Shown here: in pieces, positions 1 through 7,344 of the stretch
How the letters are laid out: each line of letters opens with the position of its first letter
Numbering within the stretch: position 1 is the first letter of the stretch
Assembly: GCA_947384645.1 (NCBI GenBank)
Contig: CANDHX010000003.1
Location: 1 to 20,773 of the forward strand
Source of the DNA: an uncultured Mycoplasmatota bacterium
GTDB taxonomy: Bacteria > Bacillota_I > Bacilli_A > RF39 > UBA660
Direction: 5' to 3'
Length of the DNA: 20,773 nt
Position numbers and translations under genes: made by a program
Notes under the pieces: generated by a model
What the model was told of the DNA's origin: nothing
The model's database searches: none
The model's input: the letters and a program-made list of their open reading frames with translations, nothing else

Positions 1-276
1 GAGACTAGATATACGAAATTCGACCATCCTTTATTGATAGGAAATTACTTAAAGGATTGCAAAGACAAGTTGTCTTTAACCGATGAAGAAATCGATAGAA
101 TTGTAAAAATGGATGCTAGTCATATGGGCAAGTGGAATACTAGTCCATACGATGCTGGTATCGTTTTGCCACTTCCTAGGACAGTAGAAGAAAAATTCGT
201 CCACATGTGCGATTTTTTGTCTAGCAGGAAGTTTATGAAAGTCGAATTTGATGAACTACAGTCCATTATTGAATGA
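1..276 (+). CDS. HD-domain metal-dependent phosphohydrolase, C-terminal part (5' truncated)
   Basis: The reading frame is open from the first base of the window (it begins E-T-R-Y-T-K-F-D-H-P-L-L) to a TGA at 274-276, so this is the last 91 codons of a gene that starts outside; an internal TTG at 34 is not a credible start. The pattern HPLL, then an alpha-helical stretch, then D-A-S-H-M-G-K-W-N-T and L-P-L-P-R-T...F-V-H-M-C-D-F-L-S-S-R-K is what I associate with the C-terminal half of HD-superfamily phosphohydrolases, where His and Asp residues bind metal. The upstream HD dyad cannot be seen, so substrate and exact subfamily are unknown. It is the last gene of its transcription unit: a hairpin terminator follows at once. 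Confidence 0.6.
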   Translation, partial: ETRYTKFDHPLLIGNYLKDCKDKLSLTDEEIDRIVKMDASHMGKWNTSPYDAGIVLPLPRTVEEKFVHMCDFLSSRKFMKVEFDELQSIIE

Positions 277-282
277 CCAATT

Positions 283-305
283 AAGGCTATATAAGCCTTT
301 ATTTT
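283..305 (+). terminator. Rho-independent terminator after the HD-domain gene
   Basis: A perfect 6-bp stem AAGGCT (283-288) / AGCCTT (294-299), loop ATATA, is followed by TATTTT. It lies 7 bases after the stop codon and just upstream of the next promoter, so it separates the first gene from hemW. Confidence 0.7.
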
Positions 306-311
306 AGGTAC

Positions 312-340
312 TTGAATAAAAAAGACAAAAATGGTATAAT
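312..340 (+). promoter_or_regulatory. Sigma-A promoter of hemW
   Basis: -35 TTGAAT (312-317), 17-bp spacer, -10 TATAAT (335-340) with an extended -10 TGG directly before it. Transcription would begin near 347, leaving a leader of about 23 bases before the ATG at 370. Confidence 0.8.
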
Positions 341-369
341 TACAAGTATTCAGGGTAGGAGTGAAGTAT

Positions 370-1452
370 ATGGCTAGTATTTATATACATATACCCTTTT
401 GTAAAACGATTTGTTCGTATTGCGATTTTACAAAAGTACTTTACAATCGGGAATTAGTAATCCCTTATTTAGACGAACTGCAAAATGAAATCGACGATTT
501 ATATGAGAAAGAGGAAGTAGAAACTATTTATGTAGGAGGTGGAACACCTTCTTGTCTTTCTAGAGATGAACTAGAAAGATTAGCTGATATCATTAAAAGT
601 TTTACATTAAAAAGTGGGTGTGAGTTTACTTTTGAGTGCAATATAGACGATATCAGTGAAGAACTGCTCAAAGATTTAAAAGATATGGGAGTCAACAGAT
701 TGTCTATCGGAATCGAATCGTTCGACGAAGATAAACTCGCATTCATGAATAGAAGTATCACTTTTGACGAAGCGAAGAGAAAAATCGACCTCGCTAAATC
801 ACTAGAATTCGATAACATAAATGTCGATTTAATGTATGGAATACCTTATGAGAGAGCGAAAGATTTAAGAAAAGATTTAGGACTTTTCTTGAAATTGGAA
901 CCGACCCATATAAGCACGTATTCATTAATAATCGAAGAACATACCATGTGCAAGGTAAGAGAAGACGAGAACATCAAAGAAGAAGAAGAGCAAAAAATGT
1001 ATTGCTACATAAAAGACAAGCTCGAAAAAACAGGTTTTAATCATTATGAAGTATCGAATTTTGCACTTCCTGGGTATGAGTCTAAACACAACTTATGTTA
1101 TTGGAACAATCAGGAATATTACGGTTTTGGTTTAGGAGCTTCTGGATATATAAAAGGTTTTAGATATGAAAATACTAAGAGTTTTTCAAAATATTTGGAA
1201 GGAAATTATAAAGAAAACGAACATTTGGTTAGCAAAGTAGAGATGATGGAAAACGAACTCATGCTCGCCCTTAGAAAAATGAAAGGGATAAATTTACAAG
1301 AATTTTTCGACAAATACGAAGTAAATTTACAGGACGTCTTTCCAGTAAAACCTCTAATTAAAAATAAAGAACTCATCTATAAAGACGGTTATATTTTTAT
1401 AAATCCGAAATATATTTATGTGATGAACGAAATTTTGCTAAAATTGATTTAA
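370..1452 (+). CDS. hemW: HemW, radical SAM heme chaperone (HemN-like)
   Basis: This is a radical SAM protein of the HemW family, 360 aa, the normal length. The [4Fe-4S] motif C-x3-C-x2-C is at residues 11-18 (PFCKTICSYCDF), followed by the SAM-binding GGGTPS around residue 56 and the Y-E-V-S-N-F-A and H-N-L-C-Y-W-N motifs typical of HemW/HemN. HemW-type proteins bind heme and deliver it to respiratory proteins; they lack the second-SAM features of true coproporphyrinogen dehydrogenase HemN. I chose ATG 370 over GTG 361, because AGGAG (357-361) overlaps the GTG but sits correctly before the ATG. It is cotranscribed with the next gene (16-base gap). In many Bacilli hemW sits by lepA and hrcA; neither is here. 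Confidence 0.9.
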   Translation: MASIYIHIPFCKTICSYCDFTKVLYNRELVIPYLDELQNEIDDLYEKEEVETIYVGGGTPSCLSRDELERLADIIKSFTLKSGCEFTFECNIDDISEELLKDLKDMGVNRLSIGIESFDEDKLAFMNRSITFDEAKRKIDLAKSLEFDNINVDLMYGIPYERAKDLRKDLGLFLKLEPTHISTYSLIIEEHTMCKVREDENIKEEEEQKMYCYIKDKLEKTGFNHYEVSNFALPGYESKHNLCYWNNQEYYGFGLGASGYIKGFRYENTKSFSKYLEGNYKENEHLVSKVEMMENELMLALRKMKGINLQEFFDKYEVNLQDVFPVKPLIKNKELIYKDGYIFINPKYIYVMNEILLKLI

Positions 1453-1468
1453 AAAGGAGAATTATCTA

Positions 1469-2923
1469 ATGAAAAAAATTTTAAAGGGTTCTATATTTTC
1501 TTTCGTTGCAGCGTTTGGTCTTATCAATAGCGTTAGTGCAGCATCTTTGGTAATTGGAAATGATACGACTACTGCAGGAGCGACGAATAAAAGTGTTACA
1601 GTAGAACTAAAAGATTCAGACTTAGGAGAGTATTCAAAAGTTGAATTCCAATTGAGCGTAACGGGAACGACTTATGCTGAAGTCGATTTCTCTTTTAAAG
1701 GTAGTGGGCTCAGTTTTAAAAAAGATACAACTCTTGGAACGTACATAATAGGAAATGACGGGGAAAAACTATATGAATCTATGATAGGTTCTGTTTCTTA
1801 TAGGACGACTGAGAATTTAAATTCGGACTTCAAAATAGTTCCTACCCAGGTTAAATTTTATAAGGCCGATGGAACAGTAGTGGAAGCTGGAAGTGCAGGA
1901 GTAAAAGTACAAGAAGGAAATATAAAGTTCGAGAAACCGAAGTCAAACGAAGCTTTGCTCACAAGCTTGACTACTAGTCAAGGAGAATTAACGCCAGAGT
2001 TTTCTAGCTCGGTAAACGAATATACAATCGTTGTAAAAGATACGATTCCCCAAATTAGATTAAGCGGCAACTCTAGTGTTGGTTCTACTAAGACGGGACT
2101 AGGATTAATCAAATTAGAAATGGGAGAAAATAACGTCGAGATAGTCGTGACGGCAGAAGACGGAACGACCAAGAATACATATAATGTCAAGATAATTAGA
2201 GGCGAAGTTTCCGAACCAAGTGCATATTTGAAAAAGCTCGAAGTAAACAATATAGGTGTGGAGTTAAGTCCAGAGTTCGACTCCAAAAATAATAAATATA
2301 CAATTACTATAGGCGAAGATATAGATGAATTAAATTTCAAATATGAAACAGAAGACCCGCTAGCCGAAGTGACGATAGAAGGTAACGAAAAATTCGAAGT
2401 CGGAGAAAATCTAGTTAAGATAAATGTCAAAAGCTCCAATGGCGAAGATGAGCAAACATATGAAATTACGGTCATCAAAGAAGAAAAAGAAGAAGATAAG
2501 CCAATTGAAGATGATGACAAAGACGACGATAAAAAGGAAGAACCTAAAAAGAAGACTTGGTTAATAATATTGATTGCGGCAGTAATCATTTTAATAGTAG
2601 GTACAGTAACTTTCTTATTATTTAGAAAAAAGAAAAAAGGACCTAAAGACAAAGGAACGAAGAATACTATATTAGATGAAAAAGATTCAAGCGAAGCAGT
2701 AATCACCGAAAGAACAGTTGATGAAGATGAAGATTTGACTGGACGAGTAAATCTCATGCAAGATGACAATAGCATTACTGACGTCTTGAAGACCGAATTA
2801 TACGACGACGATAGGACTCAGAAGTTCGACGACGATGCACTTTTAGAATTAAAAAGAAGATACAGTCAAAACGAAGATGAGTTAGATAAAACAAAAGAAT
2901 TCAATTTTAAAGATTTCGAATAA
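1469..2923 (+). CDS. Secreted, C-terminally membrane-anchored protein with two cadherin-like beta-sandwich domains
   Basis: Start ATG has AAAAAGGAG 11 bases upstream. Of 484 aa: a signal peptide at 1-24 (MKKILK..., cut probably after SVSA); a beta-rich cohesin-like region at about 26-150; two related domains at about 160-246 and 252-337, each with L-x-S/K-L...G-x-L-S/T-P-E-F...N-x-Y-T-I and ending in T-Y-x-V/I, as in the cadherin-like beta-sandwich family (PF12733 type); an acidic linker; a TM helix at 363-386 (WLIILIAAVIILIVGTVTFL) followed by KKKK; and a 95-residue acidic cytoplasmic tail. The topology therefore puts the binding domains outside and the tail inside. The tail carries DRTQKF and DKTKEF, candidate phospho-threonine sites. 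Role unknown: surface adhesion or wall-associated sensing are guesses. It is coupled to hemW and closed by a strong terminator. Confidence 0.75.
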   Translation: MKKILKGSIFSFVAAFGLINSVSAASLVIGNDTTTAGATNKSVTVELKDSDLGEYSKVEFQLSVTGTTYAEVDFSFKGSGLSFKKDTTLGTYIIGNDGEKLYESMIGSVSYRTTENLNSDFKIVPTQVKFYKADGTVVEAGSAGVKVQEGNIKFEKPKSNEALLTSLTTSQGELTPEFSSSVNEYTIVVKDTIPQIRLSGNSSVGSTKTGLGLIKLEMGENNVEIVVTAEDGTTKNTYNVKIIRGEVSEPSAYLKKLEVNNIGVELSPEFDSKNNKYTITIGEDIDELNFKYETEDPLAEVTIEGNEKFEVGENLVKINVKSSNGEDEQTYEITVIKEEKEEDKPIEDDDKDDDKKEEPKKKTWLIILIAAVIILIVGTVTFLLFRKKKKGPKDKGTKNTILDEKDSSEAVITERTVDEDEDLTGRVNLMQDDNSITDVLKTELYDDDRTQKFDDDALLELKRRYSQNEDELDKTKEFNFKDFE

Positions 2924-2954
2924 GTCAACCTTTTTTGGTTGACTTTGTTTTTTT
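2923..2954 (+). terminator. Strong terminator after the cadherin-like gene
   Basis: Perfect 8-bp stem AGTCAACC (2923-2930) / GGTTGACT (2937-2944), loop TTTTTT, then TTTGTTTTTTT. The stem begins on the last base of the stop codon, and its 3' arm also contains the TTGACT used as -35 of the rpsP promoter. Confidence 0.9.
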
Positions 2955-2967
2955 ACTGTGATAATAT
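2939..2967 (+). promoter_or_regulatory. Promoter of rpsP-khpA, built into the preceding terminator
   Basis: -35 TTGACT (2939-2944) lies wholly in the 3' arm of the terminator; after 17 bp comes TAATAT (2962-2967) as -10. A TG at 2957-2958 plus GATAAT (2960-2965) gives an alternative, shorter-spaced -10. Confidence 0.6.
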
Positions 2968-2993
2968 CGAATTACGAGAAGGAGGGATACCAA

Positions 2994-3269
2994 ATGGCAG
3001 TTAAATTGAGACTAAAGAGAATGGGTGCAAAGGCAAGACCTTTTTATAGAATAGTTGCAGCAGATTCTAGAAGCCCTAGAGACGGTCGTTTTATCGAAAT
3101 CGTCGGAACTTATAATCCAATCGCTAAAGATAATCAAGTAAATTTAGACGAAGAAAAAGCTATGAAGTGGCTTAACAATGGAGCACAACCAACCGATACA
3201 GTAAGAAATATTTTGAGCTCTACTGGTACATGGGCTAAATTCAAATCTAGTAAAAAAGAAGGGAAGTAG
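2994..3269 (+). CDS. rpsP: 30S ribosomal protein bS16
   Basis: A 91-aa protein beginning MAVKLRLKRMGAKARPFYRI, with the bS16 landmarks A-D-S-R-S-P-R-D-G-R-F-I-E, G-T-Y-N-P and the G-A-Q-P-T-D-T-V segment. bS16 is an essential assembly protein of the 30S 5' domain. An in-frame ATT/GTG-type extension back to 2958 is possible on paper, but AAGGAGGG at 2979-2986 points to ATG 2994 and the family always starts MAVK. It forms a two-gene unit with khpA (3-base gap). In Bacillus the unit goes on to ylqD-rimM-trmD-rplS; here it stops after khpA. Confidence 0.97.
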   Translation: MAVKLRLKRMGAKARPFYRIVAADSRSPRDGRFIEIVGTYNPIAKDNQVNLDEEKAMKWLNNGAQPTDTVRNILSSTGTWAKFKSSKKEGK

Positions 3270-3272
3270 TCT

Positions 3273-3521
3273 ATGAATATCGTAAAGAAATTTACAGAAA
3301 AATTGATTTTAGGATTGAGTAAAAATCCCGAAATAGTTAAAATTCAAGAATTTGAAGATGAAGACGGGAATCCAATTTTAGAAATCATCGTCCATGGAGA
3401 CGATATGGGAAACGTCATAGGTAAGTCGGGAAGCACTATTAAGGCTGTTCGTACTCTAGTAAACGCCTGTGCTTATAGACAACAACTTCCTAAAATAAAA
3501 GTAAATGTCGATTCTATTTAA
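3273..3521 (+). CDS. khpA: KhpA, KH-domain RNA-binding protein
   Basis: An 82-aa protein that is a single KH domain, with the nucleic-acid-binding G-x-x-G loop as V-I-G-K-S-G-S-T-I-K-A-V-R. This matches KhpA (YlqC), a global RNA chaperone-like protein that pairs with KhpB/Jag and affects cell division and elongation in streptococci and other Firmicutes. Synteny directly behind rpsP is conserved across Firmicutes and supports the call. The ribosome binding site (AAGGGA) lies inside the end of rpsP, so translation is probably coupled. Two tandem terminators follow. Confidence 0.93.
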   Translation: MNIVKKFTEKLILGLSKNPEIVKIQEFEDEDGNPILEIIVHGDDMGNVIGKSGSTIKAVRTLVNACAYRQQLPKIKVNVDSI

Positions 3522-3541
3522 ACCTCAAAAGAGGTTTTTTA
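3520..3541 (+). terminator. First terminator after khpA
   Basis: AAACCTC (3520-3526) / GAGGTTT (3531-3537), loop AAAA, with a run of T to 3540. The 5' arm starts within the stop codon. Confidence 0.85.
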
Positions 3542-3549
3542 AATATTTT

Positions 3550-3578
3550 AACCCCTCGAGACAGAAGGGGTTATTTTT
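3550..3578 (+). terminator. Second, tandem terminator after khpA
   Basis: AACCCCT (3550-3556) / AGGGGTT (3566-3572), 9-base loop, followed by ATTTTT. It lies only 9 bases behind the first hairpin, so the ribosomal unit is doubly insulated from the region before ftsK. Confidence 0.75.
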
Positions 3579-4012
3579 ATCAAACGATTATATTTCAATA
3601 AATTCTTTTAAGTAAAAATAAGGGGAAGTTATTTATAAAGTCAGAAGAGGATTCGATATAATCTTTTGATAATTTTACAGCACGACGATTTATTCGTGCT
3701 CGTCAAATATTTAATCATCTAAACACTCATAAGTCAAATTGCAGAAATCTCAGTTTTGAACGGTTTTAAAGACTTTTTTGAAGGAGTTTTTTGATGAAAA
3801 AGTGAAATTTGTTAGGTTTTGATAATATTTATATGAAAGATGTACATTTAATTCGATATAAAAGCATATTTTTCATACAAAAAAATTTTAAACTATAGCA
3901 AAAAGATAAAAATTGAACCGATTAAGATATAAAACTTCAAATTTGGTAATTTTTTTATATAATCGACTTAAAAACCTTATTAGAAAAAGGAGTGGGTTTG
4001 ACGTAAAATCGC
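3579..4012 (+). other. Gene-free, AT-rich stretch with one clear hairpin and scattered -10-like boxes
   Basis: The space between khpA and ftsK is 537 bp, the longest uncoded block on one side of any gene here. I see no credible ORF on either strand. Visible structure: a TATAAT at 3657-3662; a perfect 7-bp hairpin AGCACGA (3679-3685) / TCGTGCT (3694-3700) followed by T-rich sequence; a good SD plus ATG-AAA-AAG-TGA mini-frame at 3794; another TATAAT at 3958-3963 with TTCAAA 16 bp upstream. It could hold a small RNA or a decayed gene; neither can be shown from sequence alone. Confidence 0.4.
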
Positions 4013-4041
4013 TTTACTAAAAAAAGTCTTTATTATATAAT
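4013..4041 (+). promoter_or_regulatory. Likely ftsK promoter
   Basis: TTTACT (4013-4018), 17-bp spacer, TATAAT (4036-4041); a second TATAAT follows at 4042-4047. Either would leave a very short leader (about 5-11 bases), barely containing the GGTGAAG ribosome binding site before ATG 4059. TTGACG at 3998 has no -10 at the right distance. Confidence 0.5.
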
Positions 4042-4058
4042 TATAATGGTGAAGAAGT

Positions 4059-6329
4059 ATGGCAAAAAAGAAAACTAGCAAGTCTAGTTCTAAGAAAAAT
4101 GATACATATGCAGCTGAACTTTGGGGAGTTTTGCTTATTTTAATTGCAATAATGGGATTTGGGGCCTTTGGGCCTGCCGGTCATATCATAAAGGGATTTT
4201 CAATCTTTTTAATGGGTACTTGGTATGTAATAGCTCTCGTCGCTTGTTTACTAACAGGGGCGTATATGCTAATAAAAAGAAAAATTCCCTATTATTTTAC
4301 TATTAGACTCGTAGGAATATATATGATAGTTTTAGCTTTATTAGTTTATTCTCATCTCGAATATGCACTTTTAGAGCATCTTTCTGGCAAAGAAATACTC
4401 GAAGCTACGGTCAACAGTTTTATGGATGCTAGTATAATCGAGTCCACTATGAACGTGGGGGGCGGAATAATAGGAGCAATATTTACAGTAGCATTTACCA
4501 AATGTTTTGCTTTCGATGGAACGAGAATAGTCTTAGTGGTCTTGGGAATATTAGGAGTTATACTCTCATTCGATTTGAGCATCAGCGATATAATAGAAAA
4601 AATCCAAAGTACATTTGGAAATCTTAGAGGTGGAAGCGAAGATGATGAGGATGAGGACGAAGAAGAAGAAGAAATCAAACCTCAAAAGAAGAAAAAATCT
4701 CTATTTAAAGACGGTTCAAAAGAAAAAAGTATCGAGGATACTATATGTACAGAATCCCTAGAAAATGTAAAAGTCTATTCCAATATGGGTGATTTGTTAA
4801 ACGAGAATAGACACGAAGAACAGATGGCTATGAATATGGCTGCCGGTTTAGAAAGTCGTGATACTCAAAAAGAAGAGGTTCACGAAAATAAAAACTATGT
4901 CTTGCCAACTCTAGATATACTCGATAAACCAAAACCGGTAGGCAAAGTGAATTCGACAGAGTTCTTACAGTCGAATAAAGCTTCATTAGAAAGAGTTTTA
5001 AACGATTTCCAAATAAGTGGACGAGTCGTCGAAATTCATGAAGGCCCAGCGGTAACTCAATTTGAAGTCGAAGTTAAATCTGGGACGAGGGTCAGTAGAA
5101 TAACTAGCATTCATAAAGAAATAGCTCTTGCTCTAGCGGCTAAAGATGTAAGAATAGAAGCTCCGATACCTGGTAAAAGCACGGTGGGAGTGGAAATTCC
5201 TAACAATAAAGTAATACCTGTTCCTATAAGAGAGGTCTTAAGCCGTCCAACTAAGGATTCTATAAAAGCCAATATTCCTGTCGCTTTGGGAAAAGACTTA
5301 ATGGGTCAAATAAAGTGGGCAGATATTTCTAAAATGCCACATCTACTGGTTGCCGGTTCAACCGGTTCTGGTAAATCCGTTTGTATAAATTCATTTATCG
5401 CAACTATTTTAATGACTAAAAGACCAGATGAAGTTAAGCTAGTAATGGTCGACCCAAAGAAGGTAGAGTTATCGAACTATAACGGCATTCCTCACTTATT
5501 GTGGCCAGTAGTTACAGATCCTAGAAAAGCGAGTGCAGCTTTGCAAAAAGTCGTCGTCATGATGGAACAGAGGTACGACGTGTTTGCCGAAAAGAACGTC
5601 AAAAATATCGCTGGTTATAACGAATGGGTAGAAGAACAAAACAAGAAAGCCGGTAGTGAAGTCGAAAAGAAAATGTACTATCTAGTCGTCATCATCGATG
5701 AGTTAGCCGATTTGATGGTCGTCGCCAGCAAGGAAGTTGAGGATTCGATTATGAGAATCACCCAAATGGCACGTGCTGCGGGAATTCACTTGATAGTCGC
5801 TACTCAAAGACCATCGACTGATGTAATAACCGGTGTTGTAAAGGCCAATATTCCGTCTCGTATAGCTTTTGCTGTGGCAAGTGGAGTAGATTCGAGAACG
5901 ATTTTAGACCAAATAGGAGCCGAAAGATTAGTAGGAAAAGGTGATATGCTATATTATCCGATGGGAGCTTCTGCTACTGAGCGTATACAAGGCAATTTTA
6001 TATCCGATGACGAAGTTGAAAGACTTATCAAATACGTTTCGAGTCAAGAATTCGTCACGTCATTACCTAGTTATGATGAGGTAAGCGAAACTCACGCTGT
6101 CTGTGAAGGGGGAGAAAAAGAAGAGTACGACGACCCTTTATATGACCAAGTAGTCGAATTCGCCGTCCAGACCGGAAAAATAAGCGCTTCTTTATTACAA
6201 AGAAGGTTTAAAGTAGGATACAATAGAGCTGCTAGAATAGTAGATTTATTGGAAGAACGAGGCATCGTTGGAGCTCAAAACGGTTCTAAACCAAGGGAAG
6301 TATTAGTTAAAATAGAAAACGATCAGTAA
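4059..6329 (+). CDS. ftsK: DNA translocase FtsK/SpoIIIE
   Basis: A 756-aa membrane-anchored dsDNA motor that pumps chromosome through the closing septum. The N-terminal 175 residues hold about four TM helices (near 21-40, 45-72, 82-104, 134-172). A low-complexity acidic-then-basic linker follows (EDDEDEDEEEEE near 194-205, then PQKKKK). The alpha/beta motor starts near 300, with Walker A GSTGSGKS at 433-440 and Walker B VVIIDELAD at 543-551. The C-terminal gamma winged helix at about 693-750 (GKISASLLQRRFKVGYNRAARI) recognises orienting DNA sequences. Length is typical of Firmicutes SpoIIIE/SftA-sized members; with TM helices it is SpoIIIE/FtsK rather than soluble SftA. Single gene with its own promoter; ireB follows from a separate promoter. 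Whether it serves vegetative division, sporulation or both cannot be told from sequence. Confidence 0.96.
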   Translation: MAKKKTSKSSSKKNDTYAAELWGVLLILIAIMGFGAFGPAGHIIKGFSIFLMGTWYVIALVACLLTGAYMLIKRKIPYYFTIRLVGIYMIVLALLVYSHLEYALLEHLSGKEILEATVNSFMDASIIESTMNVGGGIIGAIFTVAFTKCFAFDGTRIVLVVLGILGVILSFDLSISDIIEKIQSTFGNLRGGSEDDEDEDEEEEEIKPQKKKKSLFKDGSKEKSIEDTICTESLENVKVYSNMGDLLNENRHEEQMAMNMAAGLESRDTQKEEVHENKNYVLPTLDILDKPKPVGKVNSTEFLQSNKASLERVLNDFQISGRVVEIHEGPAVTQFEVEVKSGTRVSRITSIHKEIALALAAKDVRIEAPIPGKSTVGVEIPNNKVIPVPIREVLSRPTKDSIKANIPVALGKDLMGQIKWADISKMPHLLVAGSTGSGKSVCINSFIATILMTKRPDEVKLVMVDPKKVELSNYNGIPHLLWPVVTDPRKASAALQKVVVMMEQRYDVFAEKNVKNIAGYNEWVEEQNKKAGSEVEKKMYYLVVIIDELADLMVVASKEVEDSIMRITQMARAAGIHLIVATQRPSTDVITGVVKANIPSRIAFAVASGVDSRTILDQIGAERLVGKGDMLYYPMGASATERIQGNFISDDEVERLIKYVSSQEFVTSLPSYDEVSETHAVCEGGEKEEYDDPLYDQVVEFAVQTGKISASLLQRRFKVGYNRAARIVDLLEERGIVGAQNGSKPREVLVKIENDQ

Positions 6330-6333
6330 ACAC

Positions 6334-6362
6334 TTGTACAATAGAGTAAGATTTGTTACAAT
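6334..6362 (+). promoter_or_regulatory. Promoter of the ireB-ruvX-DUF1292-mltG operon
   Basis: TTGTAC (6334-6339), 17 bp, TACAAT (6357-6362) with an extended -10 TG (6354-6355). It starts 4 bases after the ftsK stop; no terminator separates them, so read-through from ftsK is possible. Confidence 0.7.
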
Positions 6363-6388
6363 TAAGATTACAAAGAGGTGAAACCCAA

Positions 6389-6628
6389 ATGTATGAAACT
6401 AGGTTATTTAATGTCGAGGAATTAGAGACTACTCTAGTTCAAAAAACGCTCATCGAGATATATGATGCTCTAGAAGAAAGAGGTTATAATCCGATTAATC
6501 AACTAGTCGGGTATTTGTTAAGTGGTGACCCAGGTTATATCTCTAGTTATAAAGATTCGAGAAAAAAGATTACCAGTCTAGATAGGGCAAAGATAATCGA
6601 AACTTTGCTAAAAAGTTATATTAAATGA
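6389..6628 (+). CDS. ireB: IreB family regulatory phosphoprotein (DUF965/UPF0297)
   Basis: A 79-aa protein with the family core E-R-G-Y-N-P-I-N-Q-L-V-G-Y-L-L-S-G-D-P-G-Y-I. IreB is a dimeric substrate of the PASTA Ser/Thr kinase IreK in Enterococcus and negatively affects cephalosporin tolerance. ATG 6389 is chosen over an upstream in-frame start at 6353 because AGAGGTGA precedes it by 8 bases and family members begin close to this point. The N-terminus reads MYETRLF; the Thr in E-T-x-x-F corresponds to a phosphorylated N-terminal threonine described for the enterococcal protein (alignment by eye). ATGA overlap couples it to ruvX. The usual upstream neighbour alaS is absent; ftsK takes its place. 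Confidence 0.93.
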   Translation: MYETRLFNVEELETTLVQKTLIEIYDALEERGYNPINQLVGYLLSGDPGYISSYKDSRKKITSLDRAKIIETLLKSYIK

Positions 6629-7050
6629 GATTATTGGGTTTAGATTTAGGCACGAAGACTTTGGGGATAGCTTTATCCGATACGAGTTTTACGTTAGCAA
6701 ATCCCTTAAAGACGATCAAGTTTTCTAATTATGATGATTTGTTAGAAGAACTATTTCAAATTATACGGGAATACGAGATTGGAAAAATCGTCTTGGGACT
6801 ACCTAAAAATATGGATAACTCTCTCGGGTTTGCATCAAAAAGAAGTATCGAATTTAAAGAATTTTTGGAAAAACACATCGATTTGCCAATCATTCTAGTT
6901 GACGAGAGATTATCCACTAAAGAGGCAGAGATGTATTTGTTAAACGAAGATATGAGAAGAAAAAAGAGAAAAGAGCATATAGATGCTGTAGCGGCATCGA
7001 TTATTCTCGACACTTATATAAGAATGAAAGGAAATAAAAACGATGGATGA
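6625..7050 (+). CDS. ruvX: RuvX/YqgF, putative pre-16S rRNA nuclease
   Basis: A 141-aa RNase H-like fold protein, normal length. Motifs: LGLDLGTKTLGIALSD (4-19) with the first catalytic Asp, IVLGLPKNMD (55-64), VDERLSTKEAE (92-102) with the second acidic residue, and HIDAVAASIILDTYI (118-132) with the third. The family processes the 5' end of 16S rRNA in Escherichia coli (YqgF), and an older suggestion was Holliday-junction resolution. It starts inside ireB (ATGA) and overlaps the next gene by 8 bases, so all three are translationally coupled. Confidence 0.94.
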   Translation: MRLLGLDLGTKTLGIALSDTSFTLANPLKTIKFSNYDDLLEELFQIIREYEIGKIVLGLPKNMDNSLGFASKRSIEFKEFLEKHIDLPIILVDERLSTKEAEMYLLNEDMRRKKRKEHIDAVAASIILDTYIRMKGNKNDG

Positions 7051-7342
7051 AAATAAAAATATTTTTACGATGACTAACGAAGCTGGAGAAAATGTGAAAT
7101 GCGAAGTCCTTATGACAATCGACTCAGAGGAGTTTCATAACAGTTACATAGTCTACACAGACCATTCGATGGATGAAAACGGCAGTCTAAAGACATATGC
7201 GAGCATTTATGATCCAACTGGAAATAGTTTAGAATTGAAACCGGTTACCACCGATGAAGAGTGGGATATGATTGAAAGCGTGTTAGCCAGTGCTCAAAAA
7301 CAAGTTATCAAAGATGAAATAAGAGAAAGTGAAGAGAACTAG
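7043..7342 (+). CDS. DUF1292 family protein (YrzB-like)
   Basis: A 99-aa acidic protein: N-terminal D-E-N-K-N-I-F-T-M-T-N-E-A-G-E, then a compact beta-rich domain with Y-A-S-I-Y-D-P and the ending D-E-E-W-D-M-I-E-S-V-L typical of DUF1292. The function of the family is unknown; B. subtilis yrzB sits in the same place between ruvX and mltG, which is the main support for the call. ATG 7043 overlaps the ruvX stop; mltG follows 2 bases after its stop. Confidence 0.88.
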   Translation: MDENKNIFTMTNEAGENVKCEVLMTIDSEEFHNSYIVYTDHSMDENGSLKTYASIYDPTGNSLELKPVTTDEEWDMIESVLASAQKQVIKDEIRESEEN

Positions 7343-7344
7343 TT

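Noticed and set aside
361..369. GTG start of hemW three codons upstream
   Set aside because: The AGGAG overlaps this GTG and is correctly spaced only for ATG 370.
528..818. Minus-strand frame inside hemW
   Set aside because: Low-complexity shadow of a well-conserved radical SAM gene.
1978..2775. 265-codon open frame on the minus strand opposite the cadherin-like gene
   Set aside because: Serine/phenylalanine-rich shadow of the acidic, Lys/Glu-rich coding strand; no ribosome binding site, and the plus-strand protein has clear domains.
3794..3898. Good AAGGAG plus ATG-AAA-AAG-TGA, with the frame going on for 30 codons after the TGA
   Set aside because: Only three codons before a stop, and the read-through product matches nothing I know. 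TGA is a functional stop here. It may be a trace of a lost gene but cannot be supported.
4121..4306. Out-of-frame plus-strand ORF inside ftsK
   Set aside because: Lies wholly within the membrane part of ftsK, with no ribosome binding site or recognisable motif.
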